Source: Actinomycetes bacterium
GTDB taxonomy: Bacteria > Actinomycetota > Acidimicrobiia > Acidimicrobiales > JAMCPL01
Length of the DNA stretch: 64,000 bases
Assembly: GCA_021816935.1 (NCBI GenBank)
Contig: JAKAWR010000005.1
Span: forward strand, 74,256 to 138,255
Direction of reading: 5' to 3'
The notes under the pieces were generated by a model, which saw nothing but the letters and a program-made list of their open reading frames with translations, was not told where the DNA came from and searched no databases. The number at the start of each line of letters is the position of its first letter. Position 1 is the first letter of the stretch. This document shows positions 1-8,650 of this stretch, piece by piece. Made by a program: the position numbers and the translations under genes.

Positions 1-1728
1 AACGTCGCCATCCGCAGGAGCAACCCTGCAAACCGGTGGATACTCTCGACCAACACGGACATGGTGTTCGTCGTGCGGGAGCCCTCGATGTCGCTCTCGG
101 CGGTTGCCGCTAGCGTTCCCGGCGGCTTCTACGAGCTTCCCCGCTTCGAGGTGCCCGAGGCGCTGTGGGAGAGCCTGGATCGCCGCGACGGCCATGGCGC
201 GGTTGCCGCATGCCGCCTGTGGGGCCGGAGTCTCCACCTGAACGAGGCGGTGATCGGGCTCCCCGAGAACCGGTTCGACGGCCCGGGGGATTTCCAGCTC
301 ATGCTCCGGGACCAACTTTTCGAGGTGAACGGGTTCAACGAGGCGATGAGAATGGGCTGGCACGTCGACTCCAACATCGCGAAGCGCCTTAACCTCTTGA
401 ACGGCGAGACGAGCTCGCTTCTCGATCACGTTTTCGCCTACCACTGCGACCACACCCAGCAGGTGACGTTCCTCCACAGCCGCCACAGAACCTCGAACTC
501 CGGAGAGCTGTTCGTGCACAGGGTGAGGACGCCGTTCCTTCCCGAGCAGGAGGGCCGGTGGGGGATGGCCGGCGAGGAGATAGAGGAGATACGGCTCGCC
601 GTCGGCAGGGAGGACTGGGCAGGCGGGGTGTCGCAAGCAGGCGGGGTGTCGCCTTGCAAGAGGAGGGAGCCGTCGCCGGCGGAAGGCGGGTTGCCAGGGA
701 GGACTACCCTGGAGCCGGAGTCGCGCGCGGTTGAAGAGATGGAGGCGGAACCGGGTCCTGCAGCCCGCCCTGGGCGGGCTCTCGAAGTGGTACTCGTTGA
801 CCTGCTGCCCGGAATGACCGTTCCGTATACTACCGAATGGTACCTGCCCGAGTCGTTCGACCACGGTCAGCTTTACGATACGCACCATGCCTTCCCGTTC
901 CTGGCCAGCTACCTGTCGAACATGGAGCGGTCTATCGCCATCGGCTATGCGGGCGCGAACCTGGTACTGCTTTCCCTGCTCTGTTCCTTCCTGGATCGAA
1001 TGGGATTCGACGGGAAAGTGCGGGTGCTCGGCGACGTGCTGCCTGCCGGATACGAGGGGAGGCTGCCCGCGGGATGTGTCGTTGCGGAAGGCGACGATGG
1101 GTGGAGCCGCGAGGCAGATGTGCTCGTTCTCGACGTTTTCGCCGGGCATCTTCCCTCCGGTACGCATGAGTACAGAGCGAAAGCACCGGACGGGGCAGGG
1201 GTTGGTCGTGGCGGAGAGGTGTGGTCCATACCTCTCCTGTCTCCCGGCGAGGACCTGGAGGAGTTCCAGGGGAAGCTCCGGGAGGCTTTTCGCAGAGCGG
1301 TGAAGTCCGAGCACGAGAGAGCCCGGGCGACTCGCCGTAGGGTCAGGAGCCGAATCCCGGGGAGGATCAGGGACCGCAGCGAAGGAGCGGGCGCGCCGGG
1401 GAAGACCTTCGTGTTGATCGGGAGCCAGCACACCTGGATGGAAGGTCCGAGCTCCTCGTGGCTAGACATGACCCTCACCCCGTACTGCAGTCACATCCGG
1501 TTCGGGCGGGTGAGATCCGACCATGACACGCTGGCAAGAATACTGCGAGGAGACTCCGACGAGGTACGGCGGGAGACGGTGGACCGGGTGATGTCGGCTC
1601 TTTACGACTATGGCCTGCGTCACCGGGAGCCCATCAAGAAGGTGCCCGCGCTAGCCCCGGCTCTCAAGTATGGCTATCTGGTAGTCGATTGGGTTAGGGT
1701 GAAGGCGAGGGAGCGGGGGCAAGGCTGA
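1..1728 (+). CDS. Family 2 glycosyltransferase-like protein, 5' end outside window
   Basis: The frame is open from base 1. The 20 codons before the first ATG (position 61) read as good protein, including 'NVAIRRSNPANRWIL' followed by 'STNTDM', which resembles the nucleotide-sugar-binding stretch of GT-A (GT2) glycosyltransferases. I therefore treat the gene as entering from the left rather than starting at 61. At least 575 residues are visible. The rest contains no motif I can name. A low-complexity stretch at about residues 203-258, rich in G, R, E and P, separates two better-ordered halves and contains an 18-bp tandem duplication. It is followed after about 70 bp by sugar-nucleotide genes on the same strand, so a role in adding a sugar to a surface glycan is likely. 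The acceptor and donor are unknown. Confidence 0.6.
   Translation, partial: NVAIRRSNPANRWILSTNTDMVFVVREPSMSLSAVAASVPGGFYELPRFEVPEALWESLDRRDGHGAVAACRLWGRSLHLNEAVIGLPENRFDGPGDFQLMLRDQLFEVNGFNEAMRMGWHVDSNIAKRLNLLNGETSSLLDHVFAYHCDHTQQVTFLHSRHRTSNSGELFVHRVRTPFLPEQEGRWGMAGEEIEEIRLAVGREDWAGGVSQAGGVSPCKRREPSPAEGGLPGRTTLEPESRAVEEMEAEPGPAARPGRALEVVLVDLLPGMTVPYTTEWYLPESFDHGQLYDTHHAFPFLASYLSNMERSIAIGYAGANLVLLSLLCSFLDRMGFDGKVRVLGDVLPAGYEGRLPAGCVVAEGDDGWSREADVLVLDVFAGHLPSGTHEYRAKAPDGAGVGRGGEVWSIPLLSPGEDLEEFQGKLREAFRRAVKSEHERARATRRRVRSRIPGRIRDRSEGAGAPGKTFVLIGSQHTWMEGPSSSWLDMTLTPYCSHIRFGRVRSDHDTLARILRGDSDEVRRETVDRVMSALYDYGLRHREPIKKVPALAPALKYGYLVVDWVRVKARERGQG
619..652 (+). repeat. 18-bp tandem duplication inside the GT2 gene
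   Basis: The 16-mer GCAGGCGGGGTGTCGC occurs at 619-634 and again at 637-652, an 18-bp period that keeps frame and duplicates 'AGGVS' in the protein. It lies in the low-complexity linker, where length change is probably tolerated. Confidence 0.8.
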
Positions 1729-1796
1729 GATCGAAAGAGGAAAGGAGCTGGCCGGGTGCTTGACAGGAATGCAATCCTCGGGATTAGAGAGGCCGG

Positions 1797-2786
1797 GTGA
1801 TGTCGGAGAAGAAAGCTCTGGTGGCGGGAGCAGGAGGCTTCATCGGCAGCCACATGGTCGAGCGCCTCAAGGAAGAGGGTTACTGGGTGCGCGGGGTCGA
1901 TCTCAAGTTCTGTGAATTCGGCGACACCGTGGCCGACGATTTCGTCATCGGGGACCTGAGGGACCCGCATGTCTGCCGTCACGTGGTGGACCGGCACTTC
2001 GATGAGGTTTACCAGTTCGCAGCCGATATGGGCGGAGCAGGGTTCGTCTTTACCGGGGAGAACGACGCCGATATCATGCACAACTCCGCCATGGTGAACC
2101 TGAACGTGCTCCACGCATGCTACGAGAGGAACGTGCGCCGCATTTTCTATTCTTCGTCGGCGTGCATGTACCCCGAGTACAACCAGCTCGACCCGGACAC
2201 TCCGAACCTTGCGGAGGACTCGGCCTACCCGGCGGCCCCGGACAGCGAGTACGGCTGGGAGAAGCTCTTCTCCGAGCGTATGTACCTTGCGTACGCCAGG
2301 AACCACGGCATGGAGGTGCGGATCGCGAGGTATCACAATATCTTCGGGCCCGAGGGCACCTGGACAGGCGGCCGGGAGAAATCTCCTGCCGCTCTCTGCC
2401 GCAAGGTGGCGATGGCCGAGGACGGCGGCGAGATCGAGATCTGGGGAGACGGTCTCCAGACAAGGTCGTTTCTCTACGTAGACGAGTGCCTGGAGGGAAC
2501 GTGCCGGCTTACCCGGTCGGACTTCGCCGGCCCGGTGAACATCGGCTCGGAGGAGATGGTCACGATCAACCAGCTTGCAGAGATGGTGATGGAGGTGGCC
2601 GGCAAGAAGGTGTCACTGAGGCACGTGTCCGGACCGCTCGGGGTGAGGGGGCGCAACTCGGACAACAGGCTCATCTCCGAGAAGCTGGACTGGGCCCCCT
2701 CCCAGCCGCTGATTGAGGGTCTGAGAAGGACTTACGAGTGGATCGAGAAGCAGGTGAAGGCGCACGCGGAGGTGCAGCCGCAGTGA
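1797..2786 (+). CDS. NAD-dependent epimerase, GDP-mannose 3,5-epimerase-like
   Basis: Short-chain dehydrogenase/epimerase of 329 aa. The N-terminal NAD-binding motif 'GAGGFIGSH' is at residues 11-19. The segment 'VRGVDLKFCEFGDTVADDF' and the following 'DLRDP' match the early part of GDP-mannose 3,5-epimerases. The catalytic Tyr-x3-Lys is in 'SEYGWEKLFSERM'. Such enzymes epimerise GDP-mannose to GDP-L-galactose/gulose; the exact substrate is inferred. The start may be GTG 1797 or the adjacent ATG 1800, both just after a purine-rich 'gagagg'. The stop overlaps the GTG start of the next gene by 4 bp (GTGA), so the two are translationally coupled. Confident of the superfamily, moderately of the substrate. 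Confidence 0.8.
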   Translation: MMSEKKALVAGAGGFIGSHMVERLKEEGYWVRGVDLKFCEFGDTVADDFVIGDLRDPHVCRHVVDRHFDEVYQFAADMGGAGFVFTGENDADIMHNSAMVNLNVLHACYERNVRRIFYSSSACMYPEYNQLDPDTPNLAEDSAYPAAPDSEYGWEKLFSERMYLAYARNHGMEVRIARYHNIFGPEGTWTGGREKSPAALCRKVAMAEDGGEIEIWGDGLQTRSFLYVDECLEGTCRLTRSDFAGPVNIGSEEMVTINQLAEMVMEVAGKKVSLRHVSGPLGVRGRNSDNRLISEKLDWAPSQPLIEGLRRTYEWIEKQVKAHAEVQPQ

Positions 2787-4117
2787 GAATATCCGTCATA
2801 GGTGTTGGCAAACTGGGCGTCTGTACGGCCTCCTGCTTCGCCGGTGCCGGTTACGAGGTCATTGGTGTCGACGTCAACAGGCAGTTCATCGACGCGATCA
2901 ACGAGGGACGTGCCCCGCTCTACGAGCCGGGACTGCAGGAGATGATGGACTCCTGCGGCAGGCGTCTAACTGCGACGATGGACTACGAAAAGGCGATGGC
3001 CGAGTCCGACATGACCTTCCTCATCGTCCCGACGCCGAGCCGTGGCGATGGCAGTTTCTCGGACGAGTACCTGAGGGACGGCCTGGCACACCTGGCGAGG
3101 GCGATGAAGCGCCTGGACAAGAAGCGCCACGTATTCGTCATCACTTCGACGGTCTCTCCCGGCACGACGGAGAAGCACCTCATTCCGCTTATCGAGGCCG
3201 AGTCCGGAAAGAGCCTCGGGAGGGATTTCGGCGTCGCCTACAATCCGGAGTTCATAGCGCTCGGGAGTGTGATAAGGGACTTCCTCAATCCCGACGTCGT
3301 CCTAATCGGGGCAAGCGATCGGGAGACCGCGGAGCAGGTGGAGTCGGTCTACCGCCGGACCTGTGCGAACGACCCCTACGTTGCCGCCATGTCGATCGTC
3401 TCTGCCGAGGTGGCGAAGATCAGCCTCAACTCCTACGTCACAATGAAGATCTCTTTTGCCAACACCCTCGCCAATCTTTGCGAGCGGATTCCTGGCGCGA
3501 GCGTGGACGACATCACGGCCGCCCTCGGGGCCGACAAGCGTGTGTCGTCCCACTATTTGAAGGGCGGGCTCAGCTTCGGGGGTCCGTGCTTCCCGCGGGA
3601 CAACAAGGCGTTCACTACTTTCGCAGCGGGCTACGGGATAGATGCCCGCCTCGCCCGGGCCACGGAGGAGGTTAATTCCTTCCAGATCGAGAACCTGGTC
3701 TCAGTCGTCCGGCGCGAAGCCCCCGAAGGCAGGGCCGTGGCCGTGCTCGGACTCGCCTACAAGCCCGGTACACCAGTGATAGAGCGCTCGCCTTCGATCG
3801 ACCTGATCGAGGACCTTCTGTCCCGGGAAACCGAGATCGTGGCTTACGATCCCCTGAGCATCGACAACGTGAGGGCCCGTTTCGGTGACAGCATCCTTTA
3901 CGCATCTTCTGTCCGGGATTGTTTCGAGGCGGCAGGCGTGGTGGTGCTCGCAACCGCTGATCCGGAGTTCGCAGCCATTGACGAGAGCTACGTGGTCCAC
4001 GACGGGACGCTGGTCATCGACTGCTGGCGGGTGCTGGACACCTCGCGCCTCGGCCAGAAGGCCCTGTACATGGCAGTGGGCTGGAACCCCGAGACGCCGT
4101 GGTCGTGCTGGGAGTAA
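2783..4117 (+). CDS. UDP-glucose/GDP-mannose family 6-dehydrogenase
   Basis: 444-aa nucleotide-sugar dehydrogenase that oxidises the C6 hydroxyl to a carboxylate with two NAD+ (for example UDP-glucose to UDP-glucuronate). The Rossmann motif 'VIGVGKLGVCTASCFAGAG' is at the N terminus. The catalytic cysteine is in 'GGPCFPRDNKAF' (Cys269). 'LGLAYKPGTPVIERSPS' marks the C-terminal UDP-binding domain. An in-frame reading further upstream exists, but GTG 2783 overlaps the stop of the epimerase gene (GTGA) and begins exactly at the conserved beta strand 'VRISVIGVG', so I choose it. Whether the substrate is UDP-glucose, UDP-GlcNAc or GDP-mannose cannot be read from the sequence. It supplies an acidic sugar for the glycan cluster. 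Confidence 0.9.
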   Translation: MRISVIGVGKLGVCTASCFAGAGYEVIGVDVNRQFIDAINEGRAPLYEPGLQEMMDSCGRRLTATMDYEKAMAESDMTFLIVPTPSRGDGSFSDEYLRDGLAHLARAMKRLDKKRHVFVITSTVSPGTTEKHLIPLIEAESGKSLGRDFGVAYNPEFIALGSVIRDFLNPDVVLIGASDRETAEQVESVYRRTCANDPYVAAMSIVSAEVAKISLNSYVTMKISFANTLANLCERIPGASVDDITAALGADKRVSSHYLKGGLSFGGPCFPRDNKAFTTFAAGYGIDARLARATEEVNSFQIENLVSVVRREAPEGRAVAVLGLAYKPGTPVIERSPSIDLIEDLLSRETEIVAYDPLSIDNVRARFGDSILYASSVRDCFEAAGVVVLATADPEFAAIDESYVVHDGTLVIDCWRVLDTSRLGQKALYMAVGWNPETPWSCWE

Positions 4118-4249
4118 GACGGCGGCGGGGCACCGCTCCGCAGCCGGGCATGGCGTCGCGCTGGGGCATGGAGCCGCGGCGGTGACGGGGAATCGAGGCA
4201 CGTGCCGGAAGCCGTTGCCGGTGGTGGGCCCGGCAGAGGGAGCGTGGTG

Positions 4250-5095
4250 ATGGCCACTGTTGATACCGTCCAAGCGTACTGGGACCGCCGCCCCTGCAAC
4301 ATCCGGCACTCGACAAAACCCGCCGGCACGAAGGAGTACTTCGACGAGGTCGAGGCGAGGAAGTACTTCGTGGAGCCTCATATCCCGGGATTTGCCGAGT
4401 TCGACCGCTGGAAGGGCAAGTTGGTGCTCGAGGTCGGCTGCGGCATAGGCACCGATTCGATCAACTTCGCCCGGGCAGGAGCGAAGCTCACCGTTACGGA
4501 TCTCTCGGCCGAGAGCCTGGCCATGACGAGGAAGCGCTTCGAGGTATTCGGGCTCGACGCGAACTTCTACCAGGCGAACGCCGAGCAGCTTTCGGCCACG
4601 GTGCCGGTCGAGGAGTACGACCTGATCTATTCCTTCGGGGTACTGCACCACACGCCGAATCCCGAGGCCGCCTTCGCGGAGATCCTGAAGTACTGCGGCC
4701 CGCATACCGAGCTCCGGGTGATGCTTTACTCGAAGTGGTGCTGGAAGGTGCTCTGGATCATCGCCAAGTTCGGCCATGGCGCTTTCTGGAAGGCGGACGA
4801 GCTCGTTGCGAGGTACTCCGAGGCCGAGGTGGGTTGCCCGGTCACGTACTACTACACCTTTGCCGGGGTGAAGCGGCTGCTCCAGGGCTTAGCGGTGGAG
4901 AGGATCTGGAAGGACCACATCTTCCCGTACAGGATCGAGGACTACGTCCAGTACCGGTACGTCCGCGTCTGGTATTTCAGGTGGATGCCGCGGGCGGTCT
5001 TCCGCTGGCTGGAGAGGCACCTTGGCTGGCACACCATGGTTGTGGCCCGGCGCCGTCCGGTGGGTGGCCGGTGGGTGGCGGGTGAGAAGTCATAG
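4250..5095 (+). CDS. SAM-dependent class I methyltransferase
   Basis: 281-aa methyltransferase. Motif I 'VLEVGCGIGTDSINFARAG' binds S-adenosylmethionine, 'VTDLSAESL' carries the acidic residue contacting ribose, and 'YDLIYSFGVLHHTPNPE' is the motif IV/post-IV region of methyltransferase type 11/12 enzymes. The open frame could begin at GTG 4202, but ATG 4250 follows 'gagggag' and gives the usual N-terminus. It lies 132 bp after the dehydrogenase on the same strand. The 3' end overlaps the minus-strand glycosyltransferase by 6 bp (convergent). Likely methylates a sugar or lipid-linked glycan, judged only from its neighbours. Confidence 0.85.
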   Translation: MATVDTVQAYWDRRPCNIRHSTKPAGTKEYFDEVEARKYFVEPHIPGFAEFDRWKGKLVLEVGCGIGTDSINFARAGAKLTVTDLSAESLAMTRKRFEVFGLDANFYQANAEQLSATVPVEEYDLIYSFGVLHHTPNPEAAFAEILKYCGPHTELRVMLYSKWCWKVLWIIAKFGHGAFWKADELVARYSEAEVGCPVTYYYTFAGVKRLLQGLAVERIWKDHIFPYRIEDYVQYRYVRVWYFRWMPRAVFRWLERHLGWHTMVVARRRPVGGRWVAGEKS

Positions 5096-6196
5096 GAGCG
5101 CTTCGCGGTAGGCGGCGAGCGTGAGCTGGGCCGTGGCGCTCCAGGAGTAACGGTTCGCTGCCTCCCTGCCCTCCTTCGACAGGCGACCTCGCAGCCCGGC
5201 GTCTCCGGCCAGGCGCGTCACTGCGCCGGCCCACGCCCCGGCGTCGCCAGCGGGTGCTGTGGACGCGGCGCCCGCTGCCGTCTCTTCAGCTGCCGTGCCG
5301 GAGGCGGCTATGACGGGCACGCCGGCCGCCATGGCGTCAACGACCGGAAGCCCGAAACCTTCTGCGGCGGACGGGTATAGCAGCATGGCAGCGTTGTTCA
5401 ACAGGGCCGCCATCTGGCCGTCCGGCACGAATGGGAGCAGGTGGACGCCAGCCGGGATTGGGCGCTCGGTAGGTTCCATCCCGCAGACCACAAGCGGGAG
5501 CGGCATTCGGGTCGCGCTCCAGATGCCGAGCAGCATCCCGGTACCCTTCCTCGGATCCTCGGCACCGAACGCGAGCGCGTAACCTCGGGGCTCCAGAGAG
5601 TTGTCTTCGAGGATCCGGAGATCGGCCCGGCCCGGTGAGACCTGCTTTTCCGCGCCGAGCGGCGTGGTCCGCAGCTTCGACGATGCTACGTGCAGGTCAG
5701 CCTCAATCGAGGCGGCGGCGTGAGCCGATGCCGTGAGCACCAACCTCGCCCGGCGCGCTGCGGCCAGAGTGGCGAACATCCGGTAACGCCTTGCGAGGCG
5801 CAGCCGCGCAGGCAGGTCGGCGGGGAAATCCCGGCCTCTGTGCCACTCGATCGTGTCGAAAATAGTCGCGACGAGGGGTACCGGGCAGGTCGCGGGTGCC
5901 ACGTTGGACGTCGCATGGAACAGGTCAAGTCTCGCCTTCGGGATTGCCCGCGGCAGTGCCACCTGCTCCCACAGTGGGAAGGGCTTTCCGCCGACTCGGG
6001 TGACGGCGATGCGGCCGGGCGCAGCGGCGAACGTTCGGACGATGGTGGGGTCCGCGCGGCCGTCGCAAAATGCCGTGATCTCTATGTCCTCTGGCGGCGT
6101 GGTCGCCCATTCGGAGAGGAGGTGGTAGACGTAGGTTCCTATGCCTCGCCGCTGCGCTCTTAGCCCGTAGCGCGCGTCGATCCCGACCCGTATCAC
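5090..6196 (-). CDS. GT4-family glycosyltransferase (group 1)
   Basis: 368-aa GT-B fold glycosyltransferase. The N-terminus 'VGIDARYGLRAQRRGIGTY' is the typical start of mannosyl/rhamnosyl GT4 enzymes. The C-terminal donor-binding half contains 'YALAFGAEDPRKGTGMLLG' and the signature 'LLYPSAAEGFGLPVVDAMA', which has the E-x7-E spacing of GT4 retaining enzymes. The start is GTG 6196, which overlaps the stop of the upstream minus-strand glycosyltransferase by 4 bp (GTGA), so the two are coupled. Probably transfers a sugar from a nucleotide donor to a lipid-linked oligosaccharide at the cytoplasmic face. Confidence 0.88.
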   Translation of the reverse strand: MIRVGIDARYGLRAQRRGIGTYVYHLLSEWATTPPEDIEITAFCDGRADPTIVRTFAAAPGRIAVTRVGGKPFPLWEQVALPRAIPKARLDLFHATSNVAPATCPVPLVATIFDTIEWHRGRDFPADLPARLRLARRYRMFATLAAARRARLVLTASAHAAASIEADLHVASSKLRTTPLGAEKQVSPGRADLRILEDNSLEPRGYALAFGAEDPRKGTGMLLGIWSATRMPLPLVVCGMEPTERPIPAGVHLLPFVPDGQMAALLNNAAMLLYPSAAEGFGLPVVDAMAAGVPVIAASGTAAEETAAGAASTAPAGDAGAWAGAVTRLAGDAGLRGRLSKEGREAANRYSWSATAQLTLAAYREALL

Positions 6197-7458
6197 CCTG
6201 GGCCGCCACCCGGGCCGTTGCAGTTATCGTGTCCGCCACCACCACCACCACCACCACCACCACTTCCGTCGGCTCCGGTGCCGCCCTCCCCCCCGACGGA
6301 GCGGTAGCTTCCTCCGGTGCCCGAAAGCAGCTCGGTAATGCGGCGCGCCTCGGCGGTTCCCGGGGTTGCCACCACACGTGGGCCCACCTCCGCTGCCGTG
6401 GCCCATATATCCGGATCACGGAGCCGAGCGAGCGCTTCGTGCCACTCCTGAGGGCAACTCACCGCGAACAGGGCGTTGGCCTGTTCGGGTGCGAGTCCCC
6501 TGACCCCGCCGCTATCGGCGACCACCGGCCTGCCATAACCGAACGCCTCGAGAATCTTCAAAGGCGTTCCGGAGCCCAGGCGCACGGGGCACACGATGGT
6601 GCCGTGGGTCTCGTACAGGGACCGCAGATCGGCCACGCGGCCGTGGCCCTGCACGTTGTAGCCGCGGATGGCCTCCGAGCCCGTGCCGGCGACAGACAGG
6701 TGGAACCCTGCCGCAGCGAGGGCAGGCCAGACCTCCCGGAGAAAGTACCTGAGCCCGCGACGGTTCGGGGGGTAGCGCAGGTTGCCCGCAAAGAGAAGGC
6801 GGTTCGGGTCGGCCGGAGGAAGTGGGTCCACCTCAGGGGCGCTGTTCGGGATCACGTGGCTGGCAAGGCCGCGGCGTGCAAGCCACGCACGGTCGGGTTC
6901 CGCCGATACCCAGCACTCCGCGAACCGGCGGCCGAGAGCGGTCTCCTCGCGCCCGATCCCGGCCATACGCAGCCACGCGCCGATCCAGCCTGCCCGGCGA
7001 TACTGGCCGGCAAGGTAGCCGAGGCTGTCCGTCAGGTCCAGCAGATGGATAGCAGCCGGGACAGAGAGCGCCCACCTCGCGGCTTTCAGTTGGAAGGCTG
7101 CCACCAGATCCCAGGGGCCGGGCGGAACGGGTGGGAACCGGCGGCGATACGGCAGGGTCGAGACCGGAGGGACGGTAACGATGTTGCGCGCCGCCGAGAG
7201 GAGCTTCGCCCCGACGGGGTAGCTGTGGCGCTCCACCAGAGCAGGTCCAGGCCGCGATCCCGCCGGGGGCTCCGGCATGTCTGCAGCGCTGGAGCCTCTT
7301 CGGATTGCGGTGTTGCCCGCAGCGCTGACGCCGCCCCAGACGACCGTATATACGTCGCCGGCCGCCTGTAGGCCCCGTAGAAGGCCGAGGGCACGCCACT
7401 GGTCGCCCTGGGTCGGTTGGGCGGGGTCGACTGCGGTCAGCAGCAGGAGTTTCGACAT
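6193..7458 (-). CDS. GT4-family glycosyltransferase with polyglycine tail
   Basis: 421 aa from ATG 7458 ('MSKLLLLTAVDPAQPTQGDQ'). The frame is open further upstream, but that part is basic, low-complexity and unlike the family, so ATG 7458 is preferred. The N-terminal part is a GT-B acceptor domain. The C-terminal half includes 'LLFAGNLRYPPNRRGLRYFL', then 'GSGTPLKILEAFGYGRPVVA', the E-rich donor-site signature of GT4 enzymes. The last 33 residues are odd: a glycine run ended by 'HDNCNGPGGGPG', encoded by a CCA/GGT triplet repeat. The gene is first in a two-gene minus-strand operon and is divergent from the SDR at 7624. Confidence 0.85.
   Translation of the reverse strand: MSKLLLLTAVDPAQPTQGDQWRALGLLRGLQAAGDVYTVVWGGVSAAGNTAIRRGSSAADMPEPPAGSRPGPALVERHSYPVGAKLLSAARNIVTVPPVSTLPYRRRFPPVPPGPWDLVAAFQLKAARWALSVPAAIHLLDLTDSLGYLAGQYRRAGWIGAWLRMAGIGREETALGRRFAECWVSAEPDRAWLARRGLASHVIPNSAPEVDPLPPADPNRLLFAGNLRYPPNRRGLRYFLREVWPALAAAGFHLSVAGTGSEAIRGYNVQGHGRVADLRSLYETHGTIVCPVRLGSGTPLKILEAFGYGRPVVADSGGVRGLAPEQANALFAVSCPQEWHEALARLRDPDIWATAAEVGPRVVATPGTAEARRITELLSGTGGSYRSVGGEGGTGADGSGGGGGGGGGGHDNCNGPGGGPG
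6236..6262. repeat. (CCA)9 trinucleotide repeat
   Basis: Nine uninterrupted CCA triplets on the + strand encode glycine (GGT) on the minus strand, within the C-terminal tail of the GT4 protein about 20 codons from its stop. Triplet slippage would change tail length without changing frame. Confidence 0.95.
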
Positions 7459-7558
7459 GGTGTCACCGAGCTTAGAGCCTCGATGGTGCGTCGCCATTCC
7501 TTTCTTTCGACGGTACAGCGGACCGATTCGGGTTGTGGCTGCGCCGCTGCCTTCCACT

Positions 7559-7591
7559 CGGACGTTCACCGGACGTCCTCGCACCGGACGT
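7559..7591 (+). promoter_or_regulatory. Three CGGACGT repeats in divergent promoter region
   Basis: CGGACGT occurs at 7559-7565, 7570-7576 and 7585-7591, between the divergent starts at 7458 and 7624. Direct repeats just upstream of a -10 element could be a regulator-binding array. No cognate regulator is identified. Confidence 0.35.
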
Positions 7592-7610
7592 CGTCGCCTC
7601 GCGGCTCATC

Positions 7611-7616
7611 TATCAT
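7611..7616 (+). promoter_or_regulatory. -10 element for leaderless SDR transcript
   Basis: TATCAT lies 7 bases before GTG 7624, so the predicted transcription start coincides with the start codon. No Shine-Dalgarno precedes the codon. This is the geometry of leaderless mRNAs common in actinobacteria. No convincing -35 is seen. Confidence 0.5.
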
Positions 7617-7623
7617 CTAAGGC

Positions 7624-8610
7624 GTGCATGCGCTGGTGACCGGAGGAGCGGGATTCGTGGGGTCGCACCTGAGCGAGTACCTGCTCTCGCAGGGCCATGA
7701 GGTGACGGTGCTCGATGATCTGTCCACGGGCACGCGTGAGAACCTGACCGCGGTGCCGGGCCACGGCAGTGTCGGTCTCGTGGAGGGATCCGTGCTGGAC
7801 GAAGCAACGCTCGCGCGGGCGATGGACGGGATGGACACGGTGTTCCACCTGGCTTCAGCCGTCGGAGTAAAGCTGGTGGTTGCAGACCCGCTCCGGACGA
7901 TAGAAACGAGCGTGAGAGGGACCCGGCTCGTGATGGAGAAGGCGCTGGAGCGCGGTGCCCGCGTGCTCGTGACCTCGACCAGCGAGATATACGGGAAGAA
8001 CGGGGCAGTCCCGCTCGGCGAGGAGGCGGATCGGGTCCTTGGTTCGCCGCTCAGGAGCAGGTGGTCGTACTCGGAGGGTAAAGCCATGGAGGAGCTGATC
8101 GCTCGCACCTACTGGGCCGAGCACGGCGTGCCAGTGACTATCGCCAGGCTTTTCAACACGGTGGGGCCGCGCCAGACCGGGCGCTACGGGATGGTGCTCC
8201 CCAGGTTCGTAGCTCAGGCGGTGGCGGGCGAGGCACTGACCGTGTACGGCGACGGCTCGCAGACGAGATGCTTCTGCTGGGTGGGCGACGTGGTTCCGGC
8301 GTTGGTCGGGTTGGTGGGCTGCGAAGGCGCGCGGGGAGACGCGGTCAATCTCGGCAGCACCGATGAGGTTACTGTGGCGGAGCTGGCGGCGAGGGTGGTC
8401 CAGGCTACAGGATCTTCTTCGGAAGTCGTGCATATGCCCTACGAGGAGGCCTACGGCGAGGGCTTCGAGGAGATACCGAGGCGGGTGCCCGACATCACGC
8501 GTGCAAGGGAGCTGATCGGGTTCGAGCCGCGTACGTCGCTCGACGAGATCATTGCCCGGCTGGTGGACGGGGCGCGTGGCTCGCGTTCCGGGAAGGCTCC
8601 GACGGTGTGA
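7624..8610 (+). CDS. NAD-dependent epimerase/dehydratase (UDP-sugar type)
   Basis: 328-aa extended SDR. The N-terminus is 'HALVTGGAGFVGSHLSEYL' (NAD-binding GxxGxxG). The catalytic Ser/Thr is in 'VTSTSEIYG' and Tyr-x3-Lys in 'RWSYSEGKAMEELI'. 'RLFNTVGPRQTGRYGMVLPR' is the substrate-binding loop seen in UDP-glucuronate decarboxylases and UDP-glucose 4-epimerases, and the following 'VYGDGSQTR' fits too. With the 6-dehydrogenase at 2783, a UDP-glucuronate to UDP-xylose or UDP-galacturonate step is plausible but unproven. GTG 7624 appears leaderless. Followed after 40 bp by the lipid-carrier transferase, probably in one operon. Confidence 0.85.
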   Translation: MHALVTGGAGFVGSHLSEYLLSQGHEVTVLDDLSTGTRENLTAVPGHGSVGLVEGSVLDEATLARAMDGMDTVFHLASAVGVKLVVADPLRTIETSVRGTRLVMEKALERGARVLVTSTSEIYGKNGAVPLGEEADRVLGSPLRSRWSYSEGKAMEELIARTYWAEHGVPVTIARLFNTVGPRQTGRYGMVLPRFVAQAVAGEALTVYGDGSQTRCFCWVGDVVPALVGLVGCEGARGDAVNLGSTDEVTVAELAARVVQATGSSSEVVHMPYEEAYGEGFEEIPRRVPDITRARELIGFEPRTSLDEIIARLVDGARGSRSGKAPTV

Positions 8611-8650
8611 GCCGGGAGAAGTTGCCCGCGAGCGCGGTACGGGAGAAGCC

